In this document: positions 42,885-51,251 of the stretch, in pieces | Layout of the letters: each line of letters begins with the position of its first letter | Position numbering within the stretch: position 1 is the first letter of the stretch | NCBI RefSeq assembly: GCF_002979535.1 | Contig: NZ_PCPB01000003.1 | Span: 124,001 to 188,000, forward strand | Source: Brevundimonas sp. MYb52 | GTDB taxonomy: Bacteria > Pseudomonadota > Alphaproteobacteria > Caulobacterales > Caulobacteraceae | Length of the DNA stretch: 64,000 bases | Reading direction: 5' to 3' | Notes under the pieces: model-generated | The model's input: the letters and a program-made list of their open reading frames with translations, nothing else | Databases searched by the model: none | Told to the model about the DNA's origin: nothing | Made by a program: the position numbers and the translations under genes

Positions 42885-44576
42885 CTAGCGCGTTCCAGCG
42901 ACCGGGCCGGCTTCAGCCACCTGTAGCGGCGCCGGCGGCGGCGCGACGTAGTCCAGACGGATCGGCACAGTCTTGGCGCCTGACGCCACGGCGTCCAGCG
43001 TGTTCAGCGGCGCGCCCAGCATTCGCTGATAGATCCAGTAGGCCGCCACGACCTTTTCCACGTATTCACGAGCCTGAGGCACGTCGATGGTCTCGATCAG
43101 CAGCAGGGGGTCGGCGTCCGGCCCCAGCTTGCGTCCCGCCGCCAGCATCGGTCCCGGCCCGGCGTTGTAGGAGGCTACGGCCTTCAGTAGATCGCCCTGG
43201 AAGGACTCGATCTGGAACAGGCGGTTCACATAGTCCTGGCCCAGCTTCAGGTTGGTGGCCGGGACGTAGAGCCGCTCGGGGCTACGGACATAGCCCTGAT
43301 CCCCGGTCATATAGGCGGCGGTCGCCGGCATGACCTGCATCATGCCATAGGCCCCGGCGCCGGAGCGGGCATTGGCGTTGAAGTCGGTTTCCTTGCGCGC
43401 GATGGCGTAAACCAGCGCCTTCTCGATGGTGAAGCCGCCTTCGGGTTGAAGGTCGGGCATGGGATAGCGCGTGGCGTCGATGCGGCTGGCCTCGGATTGG
43501 GCCGCGCGGTTCGGAGCGACGGTGCGATAGAGGCCGGCCCACAGGCGGCGGGCGGCGTCGCCGTCGGCGCTGCGCATCCCGGTGCGGGCGGCTTCCTCGG
43601 CCTCGCTGCGGCGACCGACCTCATAGAGGGCGACCGTGCGACGGGCGGTTTCGTCGGCGCGGATGAAGGCGTTCAGTTCGCGCGCATCGACGCCAGTCGG
43701 CTCGGGCGTGAAGCTGGCGCGCTGAGCCGAGGCGCTATAGGCGCGCGGACCCATGTTCTCGATGACCGGTTCTTCGCCTAACTGGCGCAGCGCGACCTGG
43801 CCGTAGAAGGTGGCGGGCCAGCGCGCGCACAGGCGCAGATATTCGGTTACGCGATCCTGGCGGCCCGACTGGGCGGCGGCGCGGGCGGTCCAGAAGGCGG
43901 CGCCCGCGCGGACCCAGGGGTCTTCGGTCGGGTCCTGGGCCACGCGTTCGAAGGCGCGGAAGGCGTCAGAGAACTCGTTCATCCGCCAGGCGGCGAGCCC
44001 TGCGCTCCACCAATCGCCCATCTCGGCGCCGGTGCGATAGGCGCCCGGAAGGTCATCATTGTTCAGGGCCACACGAGCGGCCTTGGCCGGATCGGTGACG
44101 CCGCCGCTTCCGGCGCCGGTCACGCTGGCCCAAGTGCGTTCCAGCAGGTTGCCGGGGCGTTTCGGCTCGGGCGCGCCATCGGGGATGCGGCGCATGGCCA
44201 GGGTATAGACCCGCGGGGCCATCGGCAGGTCGGAATAGGTTTCCAGCCAGGCCGCCAGTTCGTCATAGGCAGCGACATGGGTGGGGTGGAACAGGCGTTC
44301 GAACTCGACCTGGCCCAGCAGGATGCGGTCCTGGGCCTGTCGCGCCGAACTGCGCGCCAGCTCCAGATCGCCGCGCCGCAGGGCGTCAAAGGCGGTGGTG
44401 TAGCTGAGCCGGTCGGAACTGCTCAGGGCCGTGGGGGTTCTATCGGAGTCGTTGGCGACATAGGCCGTTCCGCCGTCATCGGCTCCGCTTTCAGCCGCCA
44501 GGGCGGCAGGCGCAATCGTGGCGCAGAGCGCAGCAGCGAGCAGGGGCGCGAGGGTCGCGCGGCGGAAAAGGTACAT
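42885..44576 (-). CDS. Soluble lytic murein transglycosylase
   Basis: A 563-residue periplasmic enzyme that cleaves peptidoglycan glycan strands with anhydromuramyl products. Signal peptide to about residue 27 (ending PAALA), a long helical superhelix, then the SLT domain: the catalytic Glu in YAIARKETDFNANARS near residue 396, GAYGMMQVMPATAAYM, and AVASYNAGPGP. The order matches Slt70-like enzymes. Works in cell-wall turnover with the L,D-transpeptidase elsewhere in the window. Confidence 0.92.
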   Translation of the reverse strand: MYLFRRATLAPLLAAALCATIAPAALAAESGADDGGTAYVANDSDRTPTALSSSDRLSYTTAFDALRRGDLELARSSARQAQDRILLGQVEFERLFHPTHVAAYDELAAWLETYSDLPMAPRVYTLAMRRIPDGAPEPKRPGNLLERTWASVTGAGSGGVTDPAKAARVALNNDDLPGAYRTGAEMGDWWSAGLAAWRMNEFSDAFRAFERVAQDPTEDPWVRAGAAFWTARAAAQSGRQDRVTEYLRLCARWPATFYGQVALRQLGEEPVIENMGPRAYSASAQRASFTPEPTGVDARELNAFIRADETARRTVALYEVGRRSEAEEAARTGMRSADGDAARRLWAGLYRTVAPNRAAQSEASRIDATRYPMPDLQPEGGFTIEKALVYAIARKETDFNANARSGAGAYGMMQVMPATAAYMTGDQGYVRSPERLYVPATNLKLGQDYVNRLFQIESFQGDLLKAVASYNAGPGPMLAAGRKLGPDADPLLLIETIDVPQAREYVEKVVAAYWIYQRMLGAPLNTLDAVASGAKTVPIRLDYVAPPPAPLQVAEAGPVAGTR

Positions 44577-44670
44577 ACGCGGCGGCCCCCTTCGTCGGCG
44601 CCGCTCCCTTCTCGACGTCGGGATTGTCAGCGCTCTGTGGACTGGTCGTCAGCCGATAACCATGCCCTAG

Positions 44671-45483
44671 TCAGGCGTTCGGCTCAACCTGGGCCGTATC
44701 CAGGCGCGCCGTCAGCGACAGCATGTCGGCCCAGACGACTCGCTTGGCCTGGGGCTGACGCAGCAGGAAGGCGGGGTGCAAGGTGGCCATGGCGGGGGCG
44801 CGCGCCGAGCCATCGTCGAGCCGCCACTCGCGCCACTGACCGCGAATCTTCATCAGGCCTTCCTCGGTGTCGAGCACCGATTTCGCCGCCGCCGCTCCAA
44901 CCAGAAGCACGGCTTTCGGCTGCATCAGGGCGAAGGCGCGCTCAACGAAGGGGGCGCAGGCCGCCTGCTCCTGCGGCGAGGGCGAGCGGCTTCCGGGCGG
45001 CTTCCAGAAGACGGTGTTGGTCATGAAGGCTTGGTCCGCCAGGCCTGCCGCCGCCAGCATCCGGTCCAGCAGTTGCCCGGCCTGTCCGACGAAGGGCTCG
45101 CCGCGCAGGTCCTCGGTTTCGCCCGGCGCCTCGCCGATCAGCAGGATCGAACCCTTGGGATTGCCGCGCGCGAACACCGCCTGCTTGGCCCCCATGGCCC
45201 GCAGAGGGCAGCCCTCGAAGGCGGCGATCGCTTGCGCCAGGTCGTCCATGGTCGTGGCGGCGGCGGCGACACGGCGCGCCTCGGCCACGGCGTCGGCCCC
45301 TGACATTCCCCCATGCAGGGTGGTGACGGTGGCGGCGGCCTTCTGCAGCATCTGCGGTGCAGGTGGAGCGACGAAGACCGTGCGGTCGACCGGCTCGTTC
45401 AGATAGCAGGCGTCCACCCCCGCATCGCGCCAAAAGGCGAGCAGGGCTTCGGTTGCGGCGGTCTCAAGGGGCTGGGGCGTCAT
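44671..45483 (-). CDS. Family-4-type uracil-DNA glycosylase
   Basis: A 270-residue UDG with an N-terminal extension (about residues 1-85). Motifs: GEAPGETEDLRGEPFVGQAGQLLDRML near residue 118, FMTNTVFWKPPGSRSPSP, and the terminal ATLHPAFLLRQ with catalytic His. The usual CxxC of the 4Fe-4S cluster is reduced to a lone Cys (FEGCPLRAMG), with another in AACAPF, so the cluster may be absent or changed. Removes uracil from DNA. Confidence 0.85.
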   Translation of the reverse strand: MTPQPLETAATEALLAFWRDAGVDACYLNEPVDRTVFVAPPAPQMLQKAAATVTTLHGGMSGADAVAEARRVAAAATTMDDLAQAIAAFEGCPLRAMGAKQAVFARGNPKGSILLIGEAPGETEDLRGEPFVGQAGQLLDRMLAAAGLADQAFMTNTVFWKPPGSRSPSPQEQAACAPFVERAFALMQPKAVLLVGAAAAKSVLDTEEGLMKIRGQWREWRLDDGSARAPAMATLHPAFLLRQPQAKRVVWADMLSLTARLDTAQVEPNA

Positions 45484-45569
45484 TCCTCGACAGGGATAGG
45501 CCTTGACCGCCGCTGCGTCACCTCATGATAAGGCAGATAACCACGACGATAACGAGGATTCAGGGGAAG

Positions 45570-47324
45570 ATGGCTGAGCAAGCGATCGAAGGCGGCGCGA
45601 TCAACGCCTGGCAGGAAGCCGTGATCGACAAGCTGCCGCCCGCAGAGGCGCTTGAGGGCGTCGAGCGCGAGATCATGGAATATGACGTCGTCATCGTCGG
45701 CGGCGGCCCCGCCGGCCTGTCCGCCGCCATCCGCCTGAAACAGCGCGCCGAGAAGGACGGTAAGGAAATCTCCGTCGCCGTTCTGGAGAAATCCGCCGAG
45801 ATCGGCGGCCATATCCTGTCGGGCGCCGTGGTCGATCCCAAGGCCCTGAACGAGCTCTTCCCCGACTGGAAGGAACGTGGCGCGCCGCTGGAGACCCCGG
45901 TCAAGACCGACAAGTTCTTGGTGCTGGGGCCGCAGGGCCAGGCCTCCCTGCCGATGTTCGCCATGCCGCCCTTCATGCACAACCACGGCTGCTACATCGC
46001 CTCGCTGGGCAATGTGGCGCGCTGGCTGGCCGAGCAGGCCGAGGCCCTGGGCGTCGAGGTCTATCCCGGCATGGCCGCCAGCCACGTCGTCTGGGATGAG
46101 CCGTCAGGCCGCGTGAAGGGCGTCGTCGCCGGCGTCTTCGGCATCGACCGCGAAGGCAAGCCAACCGGCGACTTCCAGCCCGGTCTGGAACTGCACGGCA
46201 AGTATGTCTTCATCGCCGAGGGCGTGCGCGGCTCGCTGGCCAAGACCATCATGGCCCGCCACGACCTGACGGCGAACTCGGACCCGCAGAAGTTCGGCAT
46301 CGGCCTGAAGGAGCTGTGGCAGATCCCGGCCGAGAAGCACCAGCCCGGCCTGGTTCAGCACACGACCGGCTGGCCGCTGGACGACAAGACGGGCGGCGGA
46401 TCGTTCCTGTATCACTTCGGCGACCGCTACGTGTCCGTCGGCTTCGTGGTGCACCTGAACTATCAGAACCCCTATCTGTCGCCCTTCGACGAGTTCCAGC
46501 AGTTCAAGCACCATCCGGCCATCGCCGAGCATCTGGAGGGCGGCACGCGCATCTCCTATGGCGCCCGCGCCATCACCGAGGGCGGCTTCCAGTCGGTGCC
46601 CAAGCTGGCCTTCCCTGGCGGCGCCCTGATCGGCTGCTCGGCGGGCTTCGTGAACGTGCCGCGCATCAAGGGCACCCACAACGCCATGAAGACCGGCATG
46701 CTGGCCGCCGACGCCGCCTATGAGGCTGTGATCGCAGGCCGCGAGGGCGACGTGCTGGAGGCCTACGAAGAGGCCTACAAGGCGTCGTGGGTCTATAAGG
46801 AGCTGAAGATCGTCCGTAACGCCAAGCCCATGCTGTCCAAGCTGGGCACCATGATGGGCGGCGCGGTCAGCATGTTCGACATGTGGGTCAACCACCTGAC
46901 CGGCGGTTTCTCGGTCTTCGGCACCATGAAGCACACCAAGACGGACGCGGCCTCGACCGGCCTGGCCAAGGACTTCAAGCCGATCACCTACCCCAAGCCG
47001 GACGGCAAGCTGTCGTTCGACAAGCTGTCCAGCGTCTTCATCTCGAATACCAACCACGCCGAGGATCAGCCGGCCCACCTGAAGCTGCTGAACCCTAGCG
47101 TGCCGATCAGCGTCAACCTGCCCAAGTATGGCGAACCGGCGCGGCTCTATTGCCCGGCGGGCGTCTATGAGGTGCTGACCGACGAGCAGGGCCAGAACCC
47201 GCGCTTCCAGATCAACGCCCAGAACTGCGTCCACTGCAAAACATGCGACATCAAGGACCCGTCGCAGAACATCGTCTGGACCACGCCGGAAGGCGGCGGC
47301 GGCCCCAACTATCCGAACATGTAA
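45570..47324 (+). CDS. Electron-transfer flavoprotein:ubiquinone oxidoreductase
   Basis: A 584-residue inner-membrane flavoprotein that passes electrons from ETF to ubiquinone. The FAD Rossmann motif VVIVGGGPAGLSAAI is near residue 45; the terminal 4Fe-4S motif CVHCKTCDIKDP is near residue 555. The ubiquinone-binding region and the FIAEGVRGSL block fit the family. The ATG at 45570 avoids an upstream frame; the leader MAEQAIEGGAI is short. It is divergent from the UDG gene. Confidence 0.95.
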   Translation: MAEQAIEGGAINAWQEAVIDKLPPAEALEGVEREIMEYDVVIVGGGPAGLSAAIRLKQRAEKDGKEISVAVLEKSAEIGGHILSGAVVDPKALNELFPDWKERGAPLETPVKTDKFLVLGPQGQASLPMFAMPPFMHNHGCYIASLGNVARWLAEQAEALGVEVYPGMAASHVVWDEPSGRVKGVVAGVFGIDREGKPTGDFQPGLELHGKYVFIAEGVRGSLAKTIMARHDLTANSDPQKFGIGLKELWQIPAEKHQPGLVQHTTGWPLDDKTGGGSFLYHFGDRYVSVGFVVHLNYQNPYLSPFDEFQQFKHHPAIAEHLEGGTRISYGARAITEGGFQSVPKLAFPGGALIGCSAGFVNVPRIKGTHNAMKTGMLAADAAYEAVIAGREGDVLEAYEEAYKASWVYKELKIVRNAKPMLSKLGTMMGGAVSMFDMWVNHLTGGFSVFGTMKHTKTDAASTGLAKDFKPITYPKPDGKLSFDKLSSVFISNTNHAEDQPAHLKLLNPSVPISVNLPKYGEPARLYCPAGVYEVLTDEQGQNPRFQINAQNCVHCKTCDIKDPSQNIVWTTPEGGGGPNYPNM

Positions 47325-47364
47325 GGCCTAGAGGTTTCAGCCTCTTGCGGGCGGGAGGGAAAGC

Positions 47365-49278
47365 GTGAAGGGTCCGCCCATGCGCTTCGCCTTCCGCCGC
47401 TCCGCCCTGTTCGCCGCCGCCTCGCTGATCGCGTTGGGCATGGCCGCGCCGTCTCTGGCGCAGGAGGCGCCGCCCATCGAGGCCGCGCCTGTTCCGGTCG
47501 AGCCGGCCGTCGAGGCTGAGCCGTCTTTGGAACCTGACGCAACTGTCCCGGATGCTGAAAGCCCCGACGCTGAGGGCCAGGACCCTGAAATCATCATCGC
47601 CGAGACGCCGGCGACGCCCGAGACCCCGCCCATCCCCGCGATCTGGGCGCCGATTCCGACCGACGCCGAGGGACGCAGCGCCTACGGCTACTACCTGGCG
47701 GGCCGCAACGCCCTGACCAGCGGCGAGAGCGAGGCGGGGGCCGACTATCTGGCGCGGGTCGAGGCCCTGACACCGGAACAGCCTCGCGTGCGCGAACAGG
47801 CCTTTACCGCCTCCCTGCTGGCGGGCGACCTCGACGTCGCCGCCCGAATTGCGCCGGAGGGGGAGGGCGTCTCGCCGGTCATCGTCCAGGCCGGGCGTCT
47901 GGTCGCGGCGGTGCAGGCCTTTGTCCATGGCGACGCGCGCCAGGCCAACACCGTGCTGAAGTCCGGCCCCATCGGTGAACCGCACAGGCGCGCGGGCCTC
48001 TATGTCGCGCCGTGGATCGCGGCGGCGGCGGGAGACTGGGATCGCGCCCTGGCGGTTCCGCCGACAGATCTCGACCCGATCAGCACCCTGGTGGCGCGCG
48101 CCAATCGCGCCCGGCTGCTGGAGCAACGTCGCCGCTATGACGAGGCCGACGCCGAATGGCGCGACCTGACCAGTCATGCACTGGCCTCGCGCCTGTTCCG
48201 CCTGCCCTACGGCGAATTCCTGGAGCGGCGCGGCAAGCGCGACGAGGCTCTGGTGCAGTATGACGCGGCCGTCACGGCGGGTGCGACCGATCGAATGACG
48301 CTGTCTGCCCACGCGCGGGTGCTGGCCAAGGGGCGTCCACCGGCTGCGCCGACCTATCGTCAGGGCGCGGCCATGGCGCTGAAGACCGCCGCCGATCAGG
48401 CCATCGCTCAGCGCGTTCTGGAATTCGGGGTGGTCTATCTCCGGCTGGCGCTGAACCTCGAACCGACCAACGAGAATCGCTTTCTGATCGGCCAGACCCT
48501 GCAGCAAGCCGAGCTCGAGCCGGCGGCTCGCGCCGCCCTGGCCCAGGTGGGGCCAGAGGACGCGGAGCTGTATGCGGCGGCGCGGGTTCAGAGCGCGCTC
48601 AGCTTTGAAAAGGACGGAATGGCCGACGAAGCCCTGGCTGAGCTTCGCCGCGCCGCGGACACGCGTCCCAACGAGGCCGGCGTGGCCTATCTGCTGGCCG
48701 GCCAACTGGTGCAGATGAAGCGATATGACGAGGCGCTGACGGTCTTGAACGGCCCTCTGCTCAATGTCGCCGACCAGGGGTTCGAGGTGAACTTCTTGCG
48801 CGGCGCCGCCTATGAGGCCCTGAACCGCAAGCCCGAGGCCGAAGCGGAACTGTGGGCCGCCTTGCAGAAGCAGCCCAACAATCCGACGGTGCTCAACTAC
48901 CTCGGCTACCTCTGGGTCGACAGCGGCACGCGAGTCGAGCAGGGGGCCGAGATGATCGCGCGCGCCCATGCCGCCGATCCCTCGGACGGCAATATCCAGG
49001 ACTCGCTGGGTTGGGCCCAGTATCGCCGGGGCCAGTTCGACGTGGCGGTGACGACGCTGGAGGAGGCCGTGGCCAAGGAGCCCGCCAACGCCGAGATCAA
49101 CGACCACCTGGGCGACGCCTACTGGGCCGTGGGCCGTCAGCGCGAGGCGGGCTTCCAGTGGAACCGCGTCCTGACGCTGGACGTCGAGGCTGAGCGCAAG
49201 GCCGAGGTCGAGGCCAAACTGCGCGACAAGCTGGGTCAGGAACCGACCGACGACAGCGGCGCGGGCGTTTCGGACTGA
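47365..49278 (+). CDS. Secreted TPR-repeat protein
   Basis: A 637-residue exported protein. A GTG at 47365 with a GGGAGG ribosome site is preferred; an ATG at 47380 would shorten it by five codons. The signal peptide ends near APSLA, followed by a Glu/Pro/Ala-rich spacer (about 35-90) and many tetratricopeptide-like helix pairs to the end, best seen in the C-terminal repeats (NPTVLNYLGYLWVDSG, DGNIQDSLGWAQYRRGQFD, NAEINDHLGDAYWAVGRQ). It probably scaffolds periplasmic complexes. ispE starts five bases downstream, implying coupling. Confidence 0.85.
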   Translation: MKGPPMRFAFRRSALFAAASLIALGMAAPSLAQEAPPIEAAPVPVEPAVEAEPSLEPDATVPDAESPDAEGQDPEIIIAETPATPETPPIPAIWAPIPTDAEGRSAYGYYLAGRNALTSGESEAGADYLARVEALTPEQPRVREQAFTASLLAGDLDVAARIAPEGEGVSPVIVQAGRLVAAVQAFVHGDARQANTVLKSGPIGEPHRRAGLYVAPWIAAAAGDWDRALAVPPTDLDPISTLVARANRARLLEQRRRYDEADAEWRDLTSHALASRLFRLPYGEFLERRGKRDEALVQYDAAVTAGATDRMTLSAHARVLAKGRPPAAPTYRQGAAMALKTAADQAIAQRVLEFGVVYLRLALNLEPTNENRFLIGQTLQQAELEPAARAALAQVGPEDAELYAAARVQSALSFEKDGMADEALAELRRAADTRPNEAGVAYLLAGQLVQMKRYDEALTVLNGPLLNVADQGFEVNFLRGAAYEALNRKPEAEAELWAALQKQPNNPTVLNYLGYLWVDSGTRVEQGAEMIARAHAADPSDGNIQDSLGWAQYRRGQFDVAVTTLEEAVAKEPANAEINDHLGDAYWAVGRQREAGFQWNRVLTLDVEAERKAEVEAKLRDKLGQEPTDDSGAGVSD

Positions 49279-49282
49279 TCCG

Positions 49283-50146
49283 GTGACGCTGACCGGCCTG
49301 GCTCCGGCCAAGATCAATCTCTTCCTGCACGTCGGACGCGTGGCGGACGACGGCTATCATCCGCTTGCCAGTCTGGTCGCCTTCGCCGATGTCGGCGATG
49401 CGGTGACGGTCGCGCGGGCCGACGCCCTGTCGCTGGGCGTGACCGGCCCGTTCGGCGGGGCGCTGGCGGGCGAGGGCGACAATCTGATCCTGAGGGGCTT
49501 GCGCGCGCTGGGCGAGGCCGCCGGGATCGGCGCCCCGCCAGTCGCGGTGACGCTGGACAAGCAGCTTCCCATCGCCGCCGGTCTGGGCGGCGGCTCGGCC
49601 GACGCAGGCACGGCCATCCGGCTGACCGCGCAACTGCTGGAGCTCGATCTGGACGAGGCGGCGCTCGAAGCCGTCGCGGGCGTGGTAGGCGCCGACGGGC
49701 CCATGTGCCTGCGCGCCCGCCCGGCCTGGGCCACAGGCAGGGGAGACGACCTGCGTGACGAGCCGCGCCTGCCGCCGCTGCACGCGGTCCTGCTCAATCC
49801 CGGCCTGCCGTCCCCGACGGGGGCGGTCTATCGCGCCTATGACGATGCGCCCGCTGGCGGCGCCGATTGTCCCGATGCGCCCGCCGACTGGTCGCCCGCC
49901 GCCGTGATCGACTGGCTGAAGGGCCAGCGCAATGATCTGGAAGCGCCCGCCCTGCGCGTCACGCCGGGCATAGGCGAGGCCCTGTCGGCCATGAAGGCCG
50001 CGCCGGGATGTCGTCTGACGCGGATGTCGGGTTCGGGCGCGACGGTCTTCGGCCTGTTTGACGATGCGGCCTGTGCGAGCCGTGCTGCTGGTTCGCTGGA
50101 ACGTTCCGGCTGGTGGGTTCGAGCCTGTGTCCTGGCTGGCGGCTAA
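49283..50146 (+). CDS. ispE: IspE, 4-diphosphocytidyl-2-C-methyl-D-erythritol kinase
   Basis: A 287-residue GHMP kinase of the non-mevalonate isoprenoid pathway. It shows APAKINLFLHVGRVADDGYH at the start, the ATP-binding LPIAAGLGGGSADAG near residue 95, and MSGSGATVFGLF near the end. The start is a GTG at 49283. It follows the TPR gene and precedes a GC-rich repeat. Confidence 0.95.
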   Translation: MTLTGLAPAKINLFLHVGRVADDGYHPLASLVAFADVGDAVTVARADALSLGVTGPFGGALAGEGDNLILRGLRALGEAAGIGAPPVAVTLDKQLPIAAGLGGGSADAGTAIRLTAQLLELDLDEAALEAVAGVVGADGPMCLRARPAWATGRGDDLRDEPRLPPLHAVLLNPGLPSPTGAVYRAYDDAPAGGADCPDAPADWSPAAVIDWLKGQRNDLEAPALRVTPGIGEALSAMKAAPGCRLTRMSGSGATVFGLFDDAACASRAAGSLERSGWWVRACVLAGG

Positions 50147-50152
50147 CCTTTG

Positions 50153-50275
50153 CCGTCATCCCGGAAAGCGCGGAGCGCTTATCCGGGACCCAGGCGTCTG
50201 ATCCCGACTGCCCGCCCATCCGCCTGAACGCACCGTCTGGGTCCCGGGTTCGGCTGCGCCGCCCCGGGATGACGG
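50153..50275. repeat. Intergenic repeat with 12-bp terminal dyads
   Basis: The ends are perfect inverted copies (CCGTCATCCCGG at 50153 and CCGGGATGACGG at 50264). Inside, GGGACCCAG and CTGGGTCCC form a second pair. The type differs from the three elements at 13098, 41428 and 53504. Confidence 0.75.
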
Positions 50276-50363
50276 AAAGGAAGTGAGGCCGCGTCCGGTT
50301 GAACTCATCCCCGCCGCCCTCTAGGGTCCGCGCTCAAATTTTGCGCTGCGAAAACGAGCCGTC

Positions 50364-51251
50364 GTGACGACCGAACCCCTATCCTTCCAGGACCTGATCC
50401 TGACCCTGCACAAATACTGGGGCGACCAGGGCTGCGCCATTCTGCAGCCCTATGACATCGAGGTCGGGGCCGGCACCCTGCACCCGGCCACGGTGCTGCG
50501 CGCGCTCGGTCCCAAGCCGTGGAAGGCCGCCTATGTCCAGCCCTCGCGCCGTCCCGGCGATGGTCGCTATGGCGAGAACCCCAACCGGCTGCAGCACTAT
50601 TACCAGTATCAGGTCATCCTGAAACCGAACCCGGACAACCTGCAGGAGCTCTATCTCGGCTCGCTGGCCGCCATCGGCATCGACCCCAAGCTGCACGACA
50701 TCCGCTTTGTCGAGGACGACTGGGAAAACCCCACCGTCGGCGCCTGGGGCCTGGGCTGGGAGGTCTGGTGCGACGGCATGGAGGTGACGCAGTTCACCTA
50801 TTTCCAGGGCGTCGGCGGCATCGAGGTCGACGTGGTCTCGGGCGAGCTGACCTACGGGTTGGAGCGTCTGGCCATGTATGTTCAGGGCGTCGACAACGTC
50901 TATGACCTGAAGTTCAACAATGAAGGCCTGACCTACGGCGAGGTCTTCCTCGAAAACGAACGCCAGCAGTCGGAAGCCAACTTCCACGGCTATGACGTCG
51001 CCGCGCTGAAGCGCCGCTTCGAGGACATGGAGCGCGAAGCCGCGCATTTCCTGACCATGAAGGGGCCGCAGGGCCAGCCGCTGGTCCTGCCCGCCTATGA
51101 TCAGGTGCTGAAGGCCTCGCACCTGTTCAACCTGATGGACGCCCGCGGCGCCATCGCCGTCGCCGAACGCCAGAGCTACATCGGCCGCATCCGCGACCTG
51201 TGCAAAGCCTGTGCATTGGCCCAAGTCGAACACGAGCGCGCGACCGCCTGA
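50364..51251 (+). CDS. glyQ: Glycyl-tRNA synthetase alpha subunit
   Basis: A 295-residue class II catalytic subunit. Signatures: [62 protein letters not shown] and [12 protein letters not shown], all family standard. It starts at a GTG; the stop overlaps glyS by one base (TGATG). Confidence 0.97.
   Translation: MTTEPLSFQDLILTLHKYWGDQGCAILQPYDIEVGAGTLHPATVLRALGPKPWKAAYVQPSRRPGDGRYGENPNRLQHYYQYQVILKPNPDNLQELYLGSLAAIGIDPKLHDIRFVEDDWENPTVGAWGLGWEVWCDGMEVTQFTYFQGVGGIEVDVVSGELTYGLERLAMYVQGVDNVYDLKFNNEGLTYGEVFLENERQQSEANFHGYDVAALKRRFEDMEREAAHFLTMKGPQGQPLVLPAYDQVLKASHLFNLMDARGAIAVAERQSYIGRIRDLCKACALAQVEHERATA

Noticed and set aside
42694..42888. A 64-codon frame over the small membrane protein
   Set aside because: No ribosome site and no domain; the alternative frame has a good Shine-Dalgarno and a membrane-helix pattern.
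47251..49317. A long minus-strand frame opposite the TPR gene
   Set aside because: Antisense shadow: Arg/Gly/Gln-rich, no motif. The plus-strand TPR repeats and signal peptide are convincing.
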